Origin: Erythrobacter sp. QSSC1-22B
Lineage (GTDB): Bacteria; Pseudomonadota; Alphaproteobacteria; Sphingomonadales; Sphingomonadaceae
NCBI RefSeq assembly: GCF_001678665.1
Contig: NZ_LZRP01000006.1
Location: forward strand, 186,001 to 250,000
Reading direction: 5' to 3'
Length of the DNA stretch: 64,000 nucleotides
Shown: in pieces, positions 37,352 through 46,196 of the stretch
How positions within the stretch are numbered: the stretch's first letter is position 1
Layout: the number at the start of each line of letters is the position of its first letter
Made by a program: the position numbers and the translations under genes
The notes under the pieces: model-generated
Told to the model about the DNA's origin: nothing
Seen by the model: the letters and a program-made list of their open reading frames with translations, nothing else
Database searches by the model: none

Positions 37352-37718
37352 GCAAATCCCAGCTTCAGTGTGAATGTCGCATCGTTCGCGGCTTGGGCGG
37401 GAGTAGCGCTTGAACCGCGCAAGCTCTTCGGGCCCATCCCGCTCGGCGTGCGATGGCTACACACGTCTTATAGAAAGGCCGTCGCCCGCGAGGAGCGCTC
37501 GGTGGGAAAAAATTGCCTAGTGCGGCGCGATACGGAGCGGATCCTTGCGGACCATCGCGCCAGCCCGGTATGTGCCGCTCACTGTGACCCGTGCCCGACG
37601 GAGTACCGTCCGCTGGTACATCCCGGCGCAGGCTTGTCGGCGGCGCAAATTATCGCAACGATCGGCGCATCGGGATCGCTCGCCTGCCACCCGGCAAGGG
37701 ACAGCCGGGCCCGCAGGG
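37352..37718. other. Intergenic region upstream of the Kdo-type operon
   Basis: About 367 bases that should contain the promoter of the minus-strand operon starting at 37351. No recognisable gene, repeat or operator was seen. Confidence 0.45.
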
Positions 37719-38306
37719 TCATTCCCTGTTGAGAAGCGCAGTCTCGAACTGCCCCTCGGTATCCACGCAATTTCCAGCGTCGGCTTCGGAGAATGCGTCG
37801 GCCTTGCGGCACAGCCTTGCGACAAACCGGCCCGCGACCGAAGCTACGCCATCCTCGAGCGAAAGCGATTCCACGATCACCTCGGTTTCGGTCTCATTGC
37901 CTTCGTTCATGAAAAAGGGAGCGCTCATTCCCTCCGGAAAGTAGGACACCGCCGCCTCGCTTACCGACGCCGATGCATCATCGCCCATCAGCGAAATATT
38001 CACCGAAAACACATTGTGCATCATGCTCTCAGCAGCGGGATCATGCGCCTGAATGGTCAGCATGGTCATGGGCCCGATCGCCATGAATTCGGCCGTCGAG
38101 GTTCCCTCCGACGGCATATCGAGCGTTTCGCCGCGATAGGCGCTGCCATCGATCATGCCGACGATTTCGCCAACGCGCTGCTTGTCGATCCGGCCGCCGA
38201 GCTCGCTTTCGGTCCGGTCTTCGGGGCTCGACGGCGAACACCCTGCGGCCAGGATACAGCCAAGCAAAGCCATAGTGCAGGCACGGAATCTCGATAGAGG
38301 TTTCAT
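37719..38306 (-). CDS. Putative lipoprotein of unknown function
   Basis: A 195-residue protein with a lipoprotein signal (ALLGCILAAGC; Cys23 as the lipid site). The mature part is rich in acidic residues and Met, beta-like, with a central GPMTMLTIQAHDP and two late Cys (ARLCRKADAF, NCVDTEG) that could form a disulfide. I recognise no family. It is followed by a second exported protein on the other side (38332), in the order 39150 to 38332, then 38306 to 37719, possibly co-transcribed (25-bp gap). Confidence 0.7.
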   Translation of the reverse strand: MKPLSRFRACTMALLGCILAAGCSPSSPEDRTESELGGRIDKQRVGEIVGMIDGSAYRGETLDMPSEGTSTAEFMAIGPMTMLTIQAHDPAAESMMHNVFSVNISLMGDDASASVSEAAVSYFPEGMSAPFFMNEGNETETEVIVESLSLEDGVASVAGRFVARLCRKADAFSEADAGNCVDTEGQFETALLNRE

Positions 38307-38331
38307 CTGGGGCGACCTTGCGTTTGAGTGC

Positions 38332-39150
38332 CTAGGGAAATGACCAGCCGTCGTGTTCGATGCGGAATATCCGGATTGGCGCGCCGGGCCGTTCGGGGTC
38401 GGCGCGCAGCCTGAAGACCGCGGTGTGCGGCTGGCCGAAGTTCACGATGGCGACATTCAGGGTGATCATGCCGCGCAGCATGGGTTGGTCCCGGTCGGGC
38501 TCAGGCTCGCCGACGGTACCGTCGAAATCCTGGGCTCCGTAAAGCGGATCGGCCTGAAGTGGCCGCGTCTGCATGCCCGCCACGACATCCGAGGAGAAAT
38601 AATTGCCGGCATTGGCGGGAGCGAGCGGTTGGGGCCCACCCATTCTTGCCAGATCGGCGGCCTCGTAGAGCGCGCGGACAAGATCCTGCGCGTGCGCGAT
38701 CAGGTCCTCGCCCGCCACCGCATTCGGTCCAATCGTCGGCGAATCCACTGGCTCATAGCCGTCTTCGACCAGGAAGCGCTGGAGCACCCAACCGGCCTTG
38801 CTCAGATCGGCCGAGCGCATCAGGCACCAGCGCGGCGGAAGCGCGTCGATCTGCGCCTGGCTCAACGTCTGATACGACGCCATCAGCAGCAGCGGAACGC
38901 AGGTGACCTGGTGGAGACCCCGCTCGTCATGCGCGAAAGTGTCGATGATGAGATATTCGGTGCCTGGCCCCATCCTGGCGTTGAGCGCATCGTCGGCTGC
39001 GACATCGTGGACCCGCCAGGCATCGGGACCATGCCCGTCGATCTCCGCTTGAGCGGGGAATGGCAGCAGGCAAAGGCCGAGCAGGGCCATAGCGGCCGAT
39101 ACGATCCCGAATACGGTGTCGCCAGTGGTGCGCGATCGAGCTTTTGTCAT
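38332..39150 (-). CDS. Exported protein with SH3-like N-terminal domain
   Basis: A 272-residue protein. A hydrophobic segment ending PAQA near residue 36 is a signal peptide. The next part (WRVHDVAADDALNARMGPGTEYLIID) matches bacterial SH3b domains, often cell-wall binding; two Cys follow (VTCVPLL, RWCLM). The remaining half, with GITLNVAIVNFGQPHTAVFRL-like beta strands, is not recognised. It ends 25 bp before the lipoprotein gene. Confidence 0.72.
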   Translation of the reverse strand: MTKARSRTTGDTVFGIVSAAMALLGLCLLPFPAQAEIDGHGPDAWRVHDVAADDALNARMGPGTEYLIIDTFAHDERGLHQVTCVPLLLMASYQTLSQAQIDALPPRWCLMRSADLSKAGWVLQRFLVEDGYEPVDSPTIGPNAVAGEDLIAHAQDLVRALYEAADLARMGGPQPLAPANAGNYFSSDVVAGMQTRPLQADPLYGAQDFDGTVGEPEPDRDQPMLRGMITLNVAIVNFGQPHTAVFRLRADPERPGAPIRIFRIEHDGWSFP

Positions 39151-39334
39151 CGTCTTCCCCCATGACTGACCGTCCCATGACGGTCGGGCGAACCCAAAAC
39201 GGACCCTAGGGACGGATCGTAGCGGTCTTGCTATCGCTTGGCGCCGAACCGCTTCGGCGCCTGCATGCCAAGGTAATGCCGCAGCGAACCGATGCCGTTA
39301 ATAGTGCAAATGCCCCATCGGCGGCATTTCGCAG

Positions 39335-40336
39335 TCAGGATTGGTCGCGGCTGATGAGCGAGGCGAGCGCCGCCTTGTTCGAGACGCCGAGCTTTTCGTA
39401 AATCCGCACGATCTGGTTGCGGACCGTCGATGGTGCGGTGCCGAGTTCGCGCGCGACCTGTTTGCCGCTCAGCCCCGAAGCGAACAGCTCCGCCACCTGG
39501 CTTTCGCGCCGCGACAGTCGCGTCAGGACTGAAACGACCGACAGGTGGACGAAATACTTGCTGCCAAAGGGCGACATGCGCGCCCTGACCGTGTCGCCTT
39601 CCCACCGGCCCGCCCGTCGCAGCGATGCCATCGCCTCGCGCGGGATGCTGGCGACACGCCCGCCCCACGCGTTCTGCGCCAGATCGCGAAACGGGCCCTG
39701 CACCGACAGGATCGTGCCATCATTGCCTACCAGCGCCACGGCTTCGTGCTCCAGCGTATCACCCTGGCCCCACAGCTCCCGGTTCACCCGCATGGCCTGC
39801 GACAAATGGGGCATCAGCATCTGCTTGAAGGCACGCTGATCCTCCGTGAACTTCCAATGCCGGTCGGCGGCGCAAAGCCCGACAAAGCTGACGTAACCGT
39901 CCGACTGCTCGGACACGATGGTTGCCATCATCTGCGATGCGCCGAACCGGCGCCAGTGCTCGTTATAGGCCATGTCTGCGCGATAGTTCGGGACATCGTC
40001 GAACCGCGCGGTGGTGCCCAGATTGCCCAGCGTGATATCGCAAAAGGCATCGCGCTCGGCCACGGACTCCCACTCACCCAGAACGGCGGGGCTCTGATCG
40101 AGCACCGTCAGGTCGGTGACGAGGCGGCCATCCGCCAATCCACCACCCCAGACGGCGAAATCGAATGGCACAATGTCCTGCAGGTTCCTGAGTACGCGAC
40201 GGCGCAGCTCGTCGGGTCCGAACTCGCTCACATCATGGTACAATTCCAGAAGAAAATCGCTGAGCTGGTTCGGTTGATCGTTGAAACTCACGCGCCCCCC
40301 AGCTGTTGCTCCACCTCGTTCGCGGGCATTCTTCAC
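39335..40336 (-). CDS. LuxR-type helix-turn-helix transcriptional regulator
   Basis: About 333 residues. The N-terminal 250 have no clear domain but resemble PAS/GAF-like sensing regions of sphingomonad LuxR proteins. The C-terminal 65 residues are a GerE/LuxR HTH: LSRRESQVAELFASGLSGKQVARELGTAPSTVRNQI. The start is a GTG at 40336; a GTG at 40291 (VSFNDQPNQL) is an alternative. Targets unknown; neighbours are the SH3-like and Yip1 genes. Confidence 0.88.
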   Translation of the reverse strand: MKNARERGGATAGGRVSFNDQPNQLSDFLLELYHDVSEFGPDELRRRVLRNLQDIVPFDFAVWGGGLADGRLVTDLTVLDQSPAVLGEWESVAERDAFCDITLGNLGTTARFDDVPNYRADMAYNEHWRRFGASQMMATIVSEQSDGYVSFVGLCAADRHWKFTEDQRAFKQMLMPHLSQAMRVNRELWGQGDTLEHEAVALVGNDGTILSVQGPFRDLAQNAWGGRVASIPREAMASLRRAGRWEGDTVRARMSPFGSKYFVHLSVVSVLTRLSRRESQVAELFASGLSGKQVARELGTAPSTVRNQIVRIYEKLGVSNKAALASLISRDQS

Positions 40337-40649
40337 TATGGGACGAAAACGGGCAACCCCAGTCTTTCAGCGTAGGTCAAGATGCCCGGCCTGCTCGGGC
40401 TGTACTGAGTTTGTCCAGACTGAATGCATTGAATTTCAATAATTCGATAGCATTTCGCGCCCCTTGGACTGACCCTCAATGCGACTGCTGCGCCCGGCGT
40501 TCGGATCGATCCGAGCGTATCGGGCCGTGCTTGTTTGCCGGACCGATACCGCAGCGTGCCGGTGTCCGTAGAGCAAATGCACTATTTCATGCGCACCCCG
40601 CACAAGGAATACCGCGACCCTTGGGTGCAATCCGTGGGGGAGCCGAAAA
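40337..40649. other. Divergent intergenic region
   Basis: About 313 bases between the LuxR-type gene and the Yip1 gene. It contains a perfect 12-bp palindrome CGGATCGATCCG at 40503-40514, a possible operator. No gene seen. Confidence 0.45.
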
Positions 40650-41939
40650 ATGAACCAGCCGGGCCAGAACGAAGAAAAATTCAGCGCGACCGCTGCAGCA
40701 TCGCCCGAAAGAACGGGCGAAGTTCCTGGAGCTACAGTTCATGAAACGTCACGCGAGACTGCGCAGCTCGGTGAGCGAGTGAAGAACATTTTGCTCAGGC
40801 CCACCGCCGAATGGGAGCGGATCGAGCGGGAACCGGCATCGATCGGCGGGCTCTATATGCGCTATGTCGGGCCGCTCGCCGCAATCCCGCCCTTGGCGAC
40901 GCTGATCGGCACGCTGGCATTTGGCTATCCGGGGTTCCTCGGGACCTATCGCCCGACTTTTCTGGAAGCGGTGGTGTCAGCCCTTGTCCAATACGGGCTG
41001 ACGCTGGTCGGGGTATTCGTACTGGCGCTGGTCATCAATGCGCTGGCCCCGCGTTTCGATGCCCGACCGGACAAGGTGCAGGCCTTCAAGGTCGCGGCCT
41101 ATTCGGCAACCGCGGCATGGGTGGCAGGCATTTTCAGTCTGCTGCCCGCCCTTTCGATCCTGTCGATCCTCAGTCTTTACAGCCTCTACCTGCTCTATCT
41201 CGGGCTCCCCCGGCTGATGCAGGCGCCCCGGGAAAAGGCTCTTTCATACACCGGGGTCGTCGTGCTTGCGATGCTGGTCGCGGGTTTCGTGATCGGGGCG
41301 ATCTCCGCTCCGATAGCGGGCCAGCTGGGCGGTGCCGCGGGGCCCGGCGGCGGTTTTGCTTCTGCGATCGAGGACGGCGACGGGACGGGCGCTCCCGGGA
41401 CGATCGCCCTGCCCGGTGGAGGCTCCATCGATCTTGGCGCGATGGCGTCGTCGGCTGAGAAAGGCGGAGCGGTCGAGGCCGCTCTCGGGGGCAGTCCGGC
41501 GGCACCGCTCGATCAGAAGTTTCTTGCCTCGCTGCTGCCCGAAACCGTGGCGGGCCTGCCCATGACCGAACGCCAGAATGCCTCGCTGGGCACCGGCATC
41601 GGCTCGAATGCCCAGGTTCGCTACGGCAGCGGCAACACCTCCATCGAGCTAGAGATCGTCGATATGTCCGCGCTCGGCGGAATGGCCGCCATGGCCGGCA
41701 CCATGGGGATGGAAAGCGAGAGCGAGACGGCAACCGGTTACGAACGGACCGGCACCGTGAACGGCCGATTGACGATCGAGAAATGGGACAGCGCAAGCGA
41801 GCGCGGCACCTACAGCGTCGTCGTGGGAAATCGCGCGATTGTGAGAGCGGAAGGCCGGGGTGTCGATATGCAGCAAATGAAATCCGCCGTGCACGGCATC
41901 GATTTCAGCGGGATCGAGCGGGCAGCGAATGGGGACTGA
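40650..41939 (+). CDS. Yip1 domain membrane protein
   Basis: A 429-residue protein. After a polar 55-residue start (NILLRPTAEWERIEREPASIGGLYMRYV is the Yip1 entry motif) come five to six membrane helices up to about residue 220. A Gly/Ala-rich linker and a soluble C-terminal domain follow (VAGLPMTERQNASLGTGIGSNAQVRYGSGN... SYSVVVGNRAIVRAEGRG). Yip1-like proteins are of unknown role in bacteria. RBS GTGGGGGAG precedes the ATG. Confidence 0.82.
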   Translation: MNQPGQNEEKFSATAAASPERTGEVPGATVHETSRETAQLGERVKNILLRPTAEWERIEREPASIGGLYMRYVGPLAAIPPLATLIGTLAFGYPGFLGTYRPTFLEAVVSALVQYGLTLVGVFVLALVINALAPRFDARPDKVQAFKVAAYSATAAWVAGIFSLLPALSILSILSLYSLYLLYLGLPRLMQAPREKALSYTGVVVLAMLVAGFVIGAISAPIAGQLGGAAGPGGGFASAIEDGDGTGAPGTIALPGGGSIDLGAMASSAEKGGAVEAALGGSPAAPLDQKFLASLLPETVAGLPMTERQNASLGTGIGSNAQVRYGSGNTSIELEIVDMSALGGMAAMAGTMGMESESETATGYERTGTVNGRLTIEKWDSASERGTYSVVVGNRAIVRAEGRGVDMQQMKSAVHGIDFSGIERAANGD

Positions 41940-42035
41940 TGTCCGCCTCCGATCATCCCCTTTTCCGCGTCATTGCGACGGCCAATTCCTGCGCTGGCGC
42001 GTTGAAGCCTTGGCGGCACTGAGAAAAAGGGGGCA

Positions 42036-42803
42036 ATGATGAGCCAGGATGACGACGACGACAAGAGCAGGCTAGAGCGGCTGCAGCTTGCGCTGGTACA
42101 GACCCAGCAGGCGGCGCTACAGTCCGGTCAGCGGATCGTGCTGGTACTCGAAGGCCGCGACAGCGCGGGCAAGGATGGTTCGATCAAGCGGATCACCGAA
42201 TATCTTTCGGTGCGCGCCACTCGCGTGGTGGCGCTGCCAAAGCCGTCAGACCGCGAGCGGAGTCAGTGGTATTTCCAGCGCTATATCGAGCACCTCCCCG
42301 GAGCCGGCGAGTTCGTGATCTTCAACCGCTCGTGGTACAACCGTGCCGGGGTGGAGGTGGTGATGGGGTTCTCGCCGCCCGAGGCGCAGGCCGCTTTCCT
42401 CCGCGATGCCCCCGATTTCGAGCGCATGCTCGCCGAGAGCGGGATCAAGCTGGTCAAGCTTTGGCTCGACATCTCGAAGGAGGAGCAGGGCAGGCGGCTG
42501 GACGCGCGGCGCAGCGATCCGCTCAAAGCGCTCAAGGTGTCCGATATGGATCGGGTGGCGCAGGAAAAATGGAGCGACTATTCGGATGCGCGCGATACCA
42601 TGCTGACGCGCACGCACACCCCGATCGCGCCGTGGTATTGCGTCCGCGCGGATCGCAAGGTTCCCGCTCGGCGGGCGATCATCCAGCACATATTGAGCGA
42701 GGTGGCGCCAGCCGAGATACTGCAGGACGTGGCGCCTCCCGACCCCGAAATCCTGTTCCCCTTCGAACTGGCGGCTCTGGAGGACGGGCGGCTCGCGCCG
42801 TGA
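42036..42803 (+). CDS. ppk2: Polyphosphate kinase 2 family protein
   Basis: A 255-residue PPK2 that transfers phosphate between polyphosphate and nucleotides. Walker A is LEGRDSAGKDGSIKRI, then PKPSDRERSQWYFQRYIEHLPGAGE, the Walker B-like FNRSWYNRAGVE, and the lid region KLWLDISKEEQGRR. Class I PPK2 are near 300 residues, so this is a short one-domain form; preferred nucleotide not decidable. It is preceded by the Yip1 gene (95 bp). An ATG at 42039 is an equally good start. Confidence 0.94.
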   Translation: MMSQDDDDDKSRLERLQLALVQTQQAALQSGQRIVLVLEGRDSAGKDGSIKRITEYLSVRATRVVALPKPSDRERSQWYFQRYIEHLPGAGEFVIFNRSWYNRAGVEVVMGFSPPEAQAAFLRDAPDFERMLAESGIKLVKLWLDISKEEQGRRLDARRSDPLKALKVSDMDRVAQEKWSDYSDARDTMLTRTHTPIAPWYCVRADRKVPARRAIIQHILSEVAPAEILQDVAPPDPEILFPFELAALEDGRLAP

Positions 42804-43065
42804 GCCAGGCGGCGCGCATTCCGTGGCTCCCGGAATCGAATTTCCCGGCGATCTTCCTGTGCGCGGGCGCGTGGATCACCGCGGTCGGGCACGACCGGCT
42901 CGACGGCATGAGCGGGCTCGGCCACGACGAAAGTTAGCCTGCGCGAGATACCGGGCCGCCAGTCGCGCACCGCGGTCGGCACATCGCAATGCGGGCTAGC
43001 TTCGAGACACGGCTTGCGCCGGCTTCAGCTAGCCGGGCCGGTCGGACCGGCGGCTCCAGCTCGGT

Positions 43066-43389
43066 TCAGGACTTGCGCTTCTTGCGCGCGGCGTATTTCG
43101 CGTCGCGAGCGGCCTTGCGTTCGGCTTCGGTCGGCTCGGGCTTTTCGCGCTCGGCCTTGGCCTCGGCGCGCTTCTCCTGCTCGATCCGCTGCGCTTCCTC
43201 GCGCTCCGCCTTGATCGCTTTGCGCTTGGCCGCAGCCTTGGCTTCACGCGCCTTCTGGCGTTCGGCACCCGCGGCGAGTTCGGCTTCGTCGGGCTTGGGC
43301 GCGGCCTTCAGCTTTTCCAGCGCGCTCTTCTTGGCGCGGGCCGAGGCGGCTGCCCGGTCCTGAAACCCCGGATCCTTGAAACCCTTCAT
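43066..43389 (-). CDS. DUF6481 family lysine/alanine-rich protein
   Basis: A 107-residue, highly charged coiled-coil-like protein beginning MKGFKDPGFQDRAAASARAK, the typical start of this alphaproteobacterial family; the rest is Ala/Glu/Lys/Arg repeats ending in KKRKS. No signal or membrane segment. Function unknown; basic tail suggests nucleic acid or membrane surface binding. Confidence 0.8.
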   Translation of the reverse strand: MKGFKDPGFQDRAAASARAKKSALEKLKAAPKPDEAELAAGAERQKAREAKAAAKRKAIKAEREEAQRIEQEKRAEAKAEREKPEPTEAERKAARDAKYAARKKRKS

Positions 43390-43538
43390 CGAAATTCGCT
43401 CCTGAATGCAGAAAGTGTGAATGCAATTGGTGAAATCCGGCCCGTTTGCGGTGCGCTTTCGTGTTCGAAATGGCACTCGCAGGACCGGCCTGCGAGGCCG
43501 TTAGGGCATTTTTCGCCGGATCGCCACTCTTGTGAACA

Positions 43539-44201
43539 TCACGCAGGGTTGCGCGGTTCCCGGAGCGAAGGCTCGAACCACACCATCGGTTCGCCCGCCG
43601 CCCACGGCTCGACCCGCAGCATGATCGCGCCGAAGAGGTCGGATGCGAGGTGACGGTCGAGCCAGTGGCGCAGGCGCGCGAGCGGCTGCGCGTCGAACCA
43701 GGCCCGATCGACCGCGACGAATTGCCGCACGAAGGGCAGGATCGCGGCGTCGCTGAAACCGCGCGCCTGGCCGCCAAGCTGGTCCCGCCCAGCCAGCCGG
43801 GCGTCGAGAACCTCGAGAAACGCCGCCCCTTCGGCGCGGTGCGCCGGCGCATCGGTTCCGTCGCGTTCGGCGTATTTGTAGCGGTCGAGCGAGCGCTTGA
43901 AGGGCCCGTCGCAGCTGGCGATCAGATCGGCATCCGCACGCGCCAGCCAGCCCTCGGGGTCGTTCCGTGCCAATGCCCAGCGCATGATATCCACGCTCTC
44001 CTCGAGCACTGTCCCGTCCGCCAGCACCAGCACGGGCACCGTCCCCTTGGACGAGGCCTCGAGCAGGCTCGGCGGCTTGTCGCGCAGCCGCACCTCGCGC
44101 AATTCGCAGCGCGTGCCGCTTATCGCCAGCGCCAGCCGCGCGCGCATCGCATAGGGGCAGCGGCGAAAGCTGTAGAGCACGGGGGCGGCTGCATCCGTCA
44201 T
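43539..44201 (-). CDS. Glutathione S-transferase
   Basis: A 220-residue GST: N-terminal thioredoxin fold with YSFRRCPYAMRARLAL (Cys in CPYA) and the cis-Pro/ES motif KGTVPVLVLADGTVLEESVDIMRW; all-helical C-terminal domain. The Cys-type active site suggests a glutaredoxin-like or omega-type enzyme. ATG at 44201 overlaps the end of the TrhO gene by four bases, as in a coupled pair. Confidence 0.93.
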   Translation of the reverse strand: MTDAAAPVLYSFRRCPYAMRARLALAISGTRCELREVRLRDKPPSLLEASSKGTVPVLVLADGTVLEESVDIMRWALARNDPEGWLARADADLIASCDGPFKRSLDRYKYAERDGTDAPAHRAEGAAFLEVLDARLAGRDQLGGQARGFSDAAILPFVRQFVAVDRAWFDAQPLARLRHWLDRHLASDLFGAIMLRVEPWAAGEPMVWFEPSLREPRNPA

Positions 44202-45163
44202 CGAACCGGGCTCCCGGTCCCGCGCGTCCGGGGGCGAGCGGCGGCCGCCGCGTTGAGCGCGGCCTGACGGCGCCGTTCGCGCAAGGTCGCGCGCTGCTCC
44301 TCGCTCCGTTCGCCATGGCACGCGGCGCAGCTCACTTCCGCCTCGTAATGCGGGGAGGCTGCATCCTGCGCGCTGATCGGACGACCGCAGGCGAGGCAGG
44401 CGTCGTGGCTGCCGGGCGCCAGCCCGTGCCCGATCGCCACCCGCTGGTCGAAGACATAGCATTCGCCGCGCCACAGGCTGTCCGCCTCGGGCACCGCCTC
44501 GAGATAGGCCAGGATGCCGCCTTTCAGATGATAGACCTCCTCGACGCCCTCCTCCTTGAGGAAGGCGGTCGATTTCTCGCAGCGGATCCCGCCGGTGCAG
44601 AACATCGCCACCCGGGGCTGGCGGCCCGTGCCGAGCAATTCCTCGCGCTTGCCGCGAAACCATTCGGGAAATTCGCGAAAGCTGCGCGTCGCGGGGTCGA
44701 TCGCGCCTGCAAAGCTGCCGATCGCCACCTCGTAATCATTGCGGGTGTCGATCACGATCGTGTCCGGGTCGGCGATCAGCGCGTTCCAGTCGTGCGGGGC
44801 GACATAGGTGCCCGCAGCCGCGCGCGGATCTATCCCGGGCTCGCCCATGGTGACGATCTCGGGTTTCACCCGCACCTTCATGCGCTCGAACGGCATGGCG
44901 GCGGCGGTGGACAGCTTGACGTCGAGATCGGCGCAATCGGGCAGCGCGCGGATATGCGCGAGCACTCGCGCGATGCTGTCCGGCGCTCCGGCGATGGTGC
45001 CGTTGATCCCCTCCGGCGCGAGCAGCAGCGTGCCGCGGATGGCCTGCTCGGCGCACAGCGCCTCGAGCGCCGCGCGCAAGGGCTCGCAGTCCTCGAACCG
45101 CGCGAAACGGTAGAGCGCGGCCACGGAGACGGGGGCCGGTGAGCGGGGATGGGCGCTGGGCAT
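44198..45163 (-). CDS. trhO: tRNA uridine(34) hydroxylase / rhodanese-like protein TrhO (YceA)
   Basis: A 321-residue protein: the N-terminal YceA domain (APVSVAALYRFARFEDCEPLR... RGTLLLAPEGINGTIAG) and a rhodanese domain (VIDTRNDYEVAIGSFAGAIDP, catalytic loop CTGGIRCEKS). A C-terminal Cys-rich tail (HDACLACGRPIS, SCAACHGE) resembles a zinc ribbon and is found in some family members. It makes 5-hydroxyuridine at tRNA position 34. ATG at 45163 (MPSAHPRSP) preferred; ATG at 45175 also possible. Confidence 0.94.
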   Translation of the reverse strand: MPSAHPRSPAPVSVAALYRFARFEDCEPLRAALEALCAEQAIRGTLLLAPEGINGTIAGAPDSIARVLAHIRALPDCADLDVKLSTAAAMPFERMKVRVKPEIVTMGEPGIDPRAAAGTYVAPHDWNALIADPDTIVIDTRNDYEVAIGSFAGAIDPATRSFREFPEWFRGKREELLGTGRQPRVAMFCTGGIRCEKSTAFLKEEGVEEVYHLKGGILAYLEAVPEADSLWRGECYVFDQRVAIGHGLAPGSHDACLACGRPISAQDAASPHYEAEVSCAACHGERSEEQRATLRERRRQAALNAAAAARPRTRGTGSPVR

Positions 45164-45398
45164 CGCAGGCCCCATAGCGCCAGACCCGCCGCGCGTCAGC
45201 ACCGATCCATCCCCGGCAACGGATCCGCAGCACTGCCGGGCTTGCACCCGCGGCAGCGACAGGCGATATTCATCGCTCCATCACTAGGGGCTGCGGCCTC
45301 CACGCAAACACGGGCAGGACGAAAGCGCTATCTCGGTCGTCGAACACAGCGCTCCCGAGCGAGAGGCCCGGCGGTTCGCGCTTCCGCGCCTGCCCGAG

Positions 45399-46157
45399 AT
45401 GGTTCCGCGCCGCGTGGCCGCGATCGCCGCCGCGCTTGCGATCGAGCTGCTGATCCTGTGGGTGTTGCTAAGCCTCGGCGTCGGCGGCGGGGCAGGCACA
45501 CCCTCGACCACCAGCGTCACTACCTTCGACGCCAGCGAGGCCATCCGCCCCGAGGCGCAGGAGGAGGAGACCCCGCCGCAAGCCCCGCAGGCGGACTCCG
45601 CCGCCCCCACCGCACCGCAGGACCCGTCACCCGCCACGCCGCAACCGGCCAGCCCGCTGACGCTGCCGCCCAGCGCCCTGCCGCGCGAAAGCCAGGTTTT
45701 CGTTCCGCCGGCTCTGCCTCAGCCCGAGGCCACACCCGAAACCCCCGCACCGCCATCGCCCCCGCGCGCCACCGCGGTCATCCGCCCGGGTGCCGAGTAT
45801 GGCCCGGCCAACCGGCCCCGCGCCGGCGCGCCGGACAGCGAGGTGGTGGGCGCCGCTCCCGATGGCTCGCCGCTCTACGCCGCGCGCTGGTATCGCGAGC
45901 CGACCAATCAGGAGCTCGCGGGCTATCTCTCCGCCGCGCGCGGGCCGGGGTGGGGGCTGATCGCCTGCAAGACCGCGCCCAACTGGCGGGTCGAGGATTG
46001 CGTGATCGTCGGCGAGAGCCCCGCGGGTTCGGCCATCGCCCGCTCGGCGCAGGCCGCCGCGTGGCAATTCCAGGTCCGCCCCCCCCGGGTCGGCGGGTCG
46101 TACCAGGTCGGTGCCTGGGTGCGGATCCGGATCACCTATGCGATGCTGCCGGGGTAG
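45399..46157 (+). CDS. TonB-like proline-rich membrane protein
   Basis: A 252-residue protein with one N-terminal transmembrane helix (AAIAAALAIELLILWVLLSLGVG), a Pro/Ala/Glu-rich linker of about 110 residues and a compact C-terminal domain (ARWYREPTNQELAGYLSAARGPGWGLIACK..., ending VRIRITYAML). The layout and end are like TonB, but the helix lacks the SHLS motif and no ExbBD is near. The frame is open further upstream, so the start may be earlier. Confidence 0.75.
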   Translation: MVPRRVAAIAAALAIELLILWVLLSLGVGGGAGTPSTTSVTTFDASEAIRPEAQEEETPPQAPQADSAAPTAPQDPSPATPQPASPLTLPPSALPRESQVFVPPALPQPEATPETPAPPSPPRATAVIRPGAEYGPANRPRAGAPDSEVVGAAPDGSPLYAARWYREPTNQELAGYLSAARGPGWGLIACKTAPNWRVEDCVIVGESPAGSAIARSAQAAAWQFQVRPPRVGGSYQVGAWVRIRITYAMLPG

Positions 46158-46196
46158 GGCGGCCATTAGAGCGGCCAACGGGGCGGCAAAAGCGCC

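Noticed and set aside
42800-42937. A 45-codon frame beginning GTG at the ppk2 stop
   Set aside because: No recognised family, weak start and no distinct ribosome site; too short to support.
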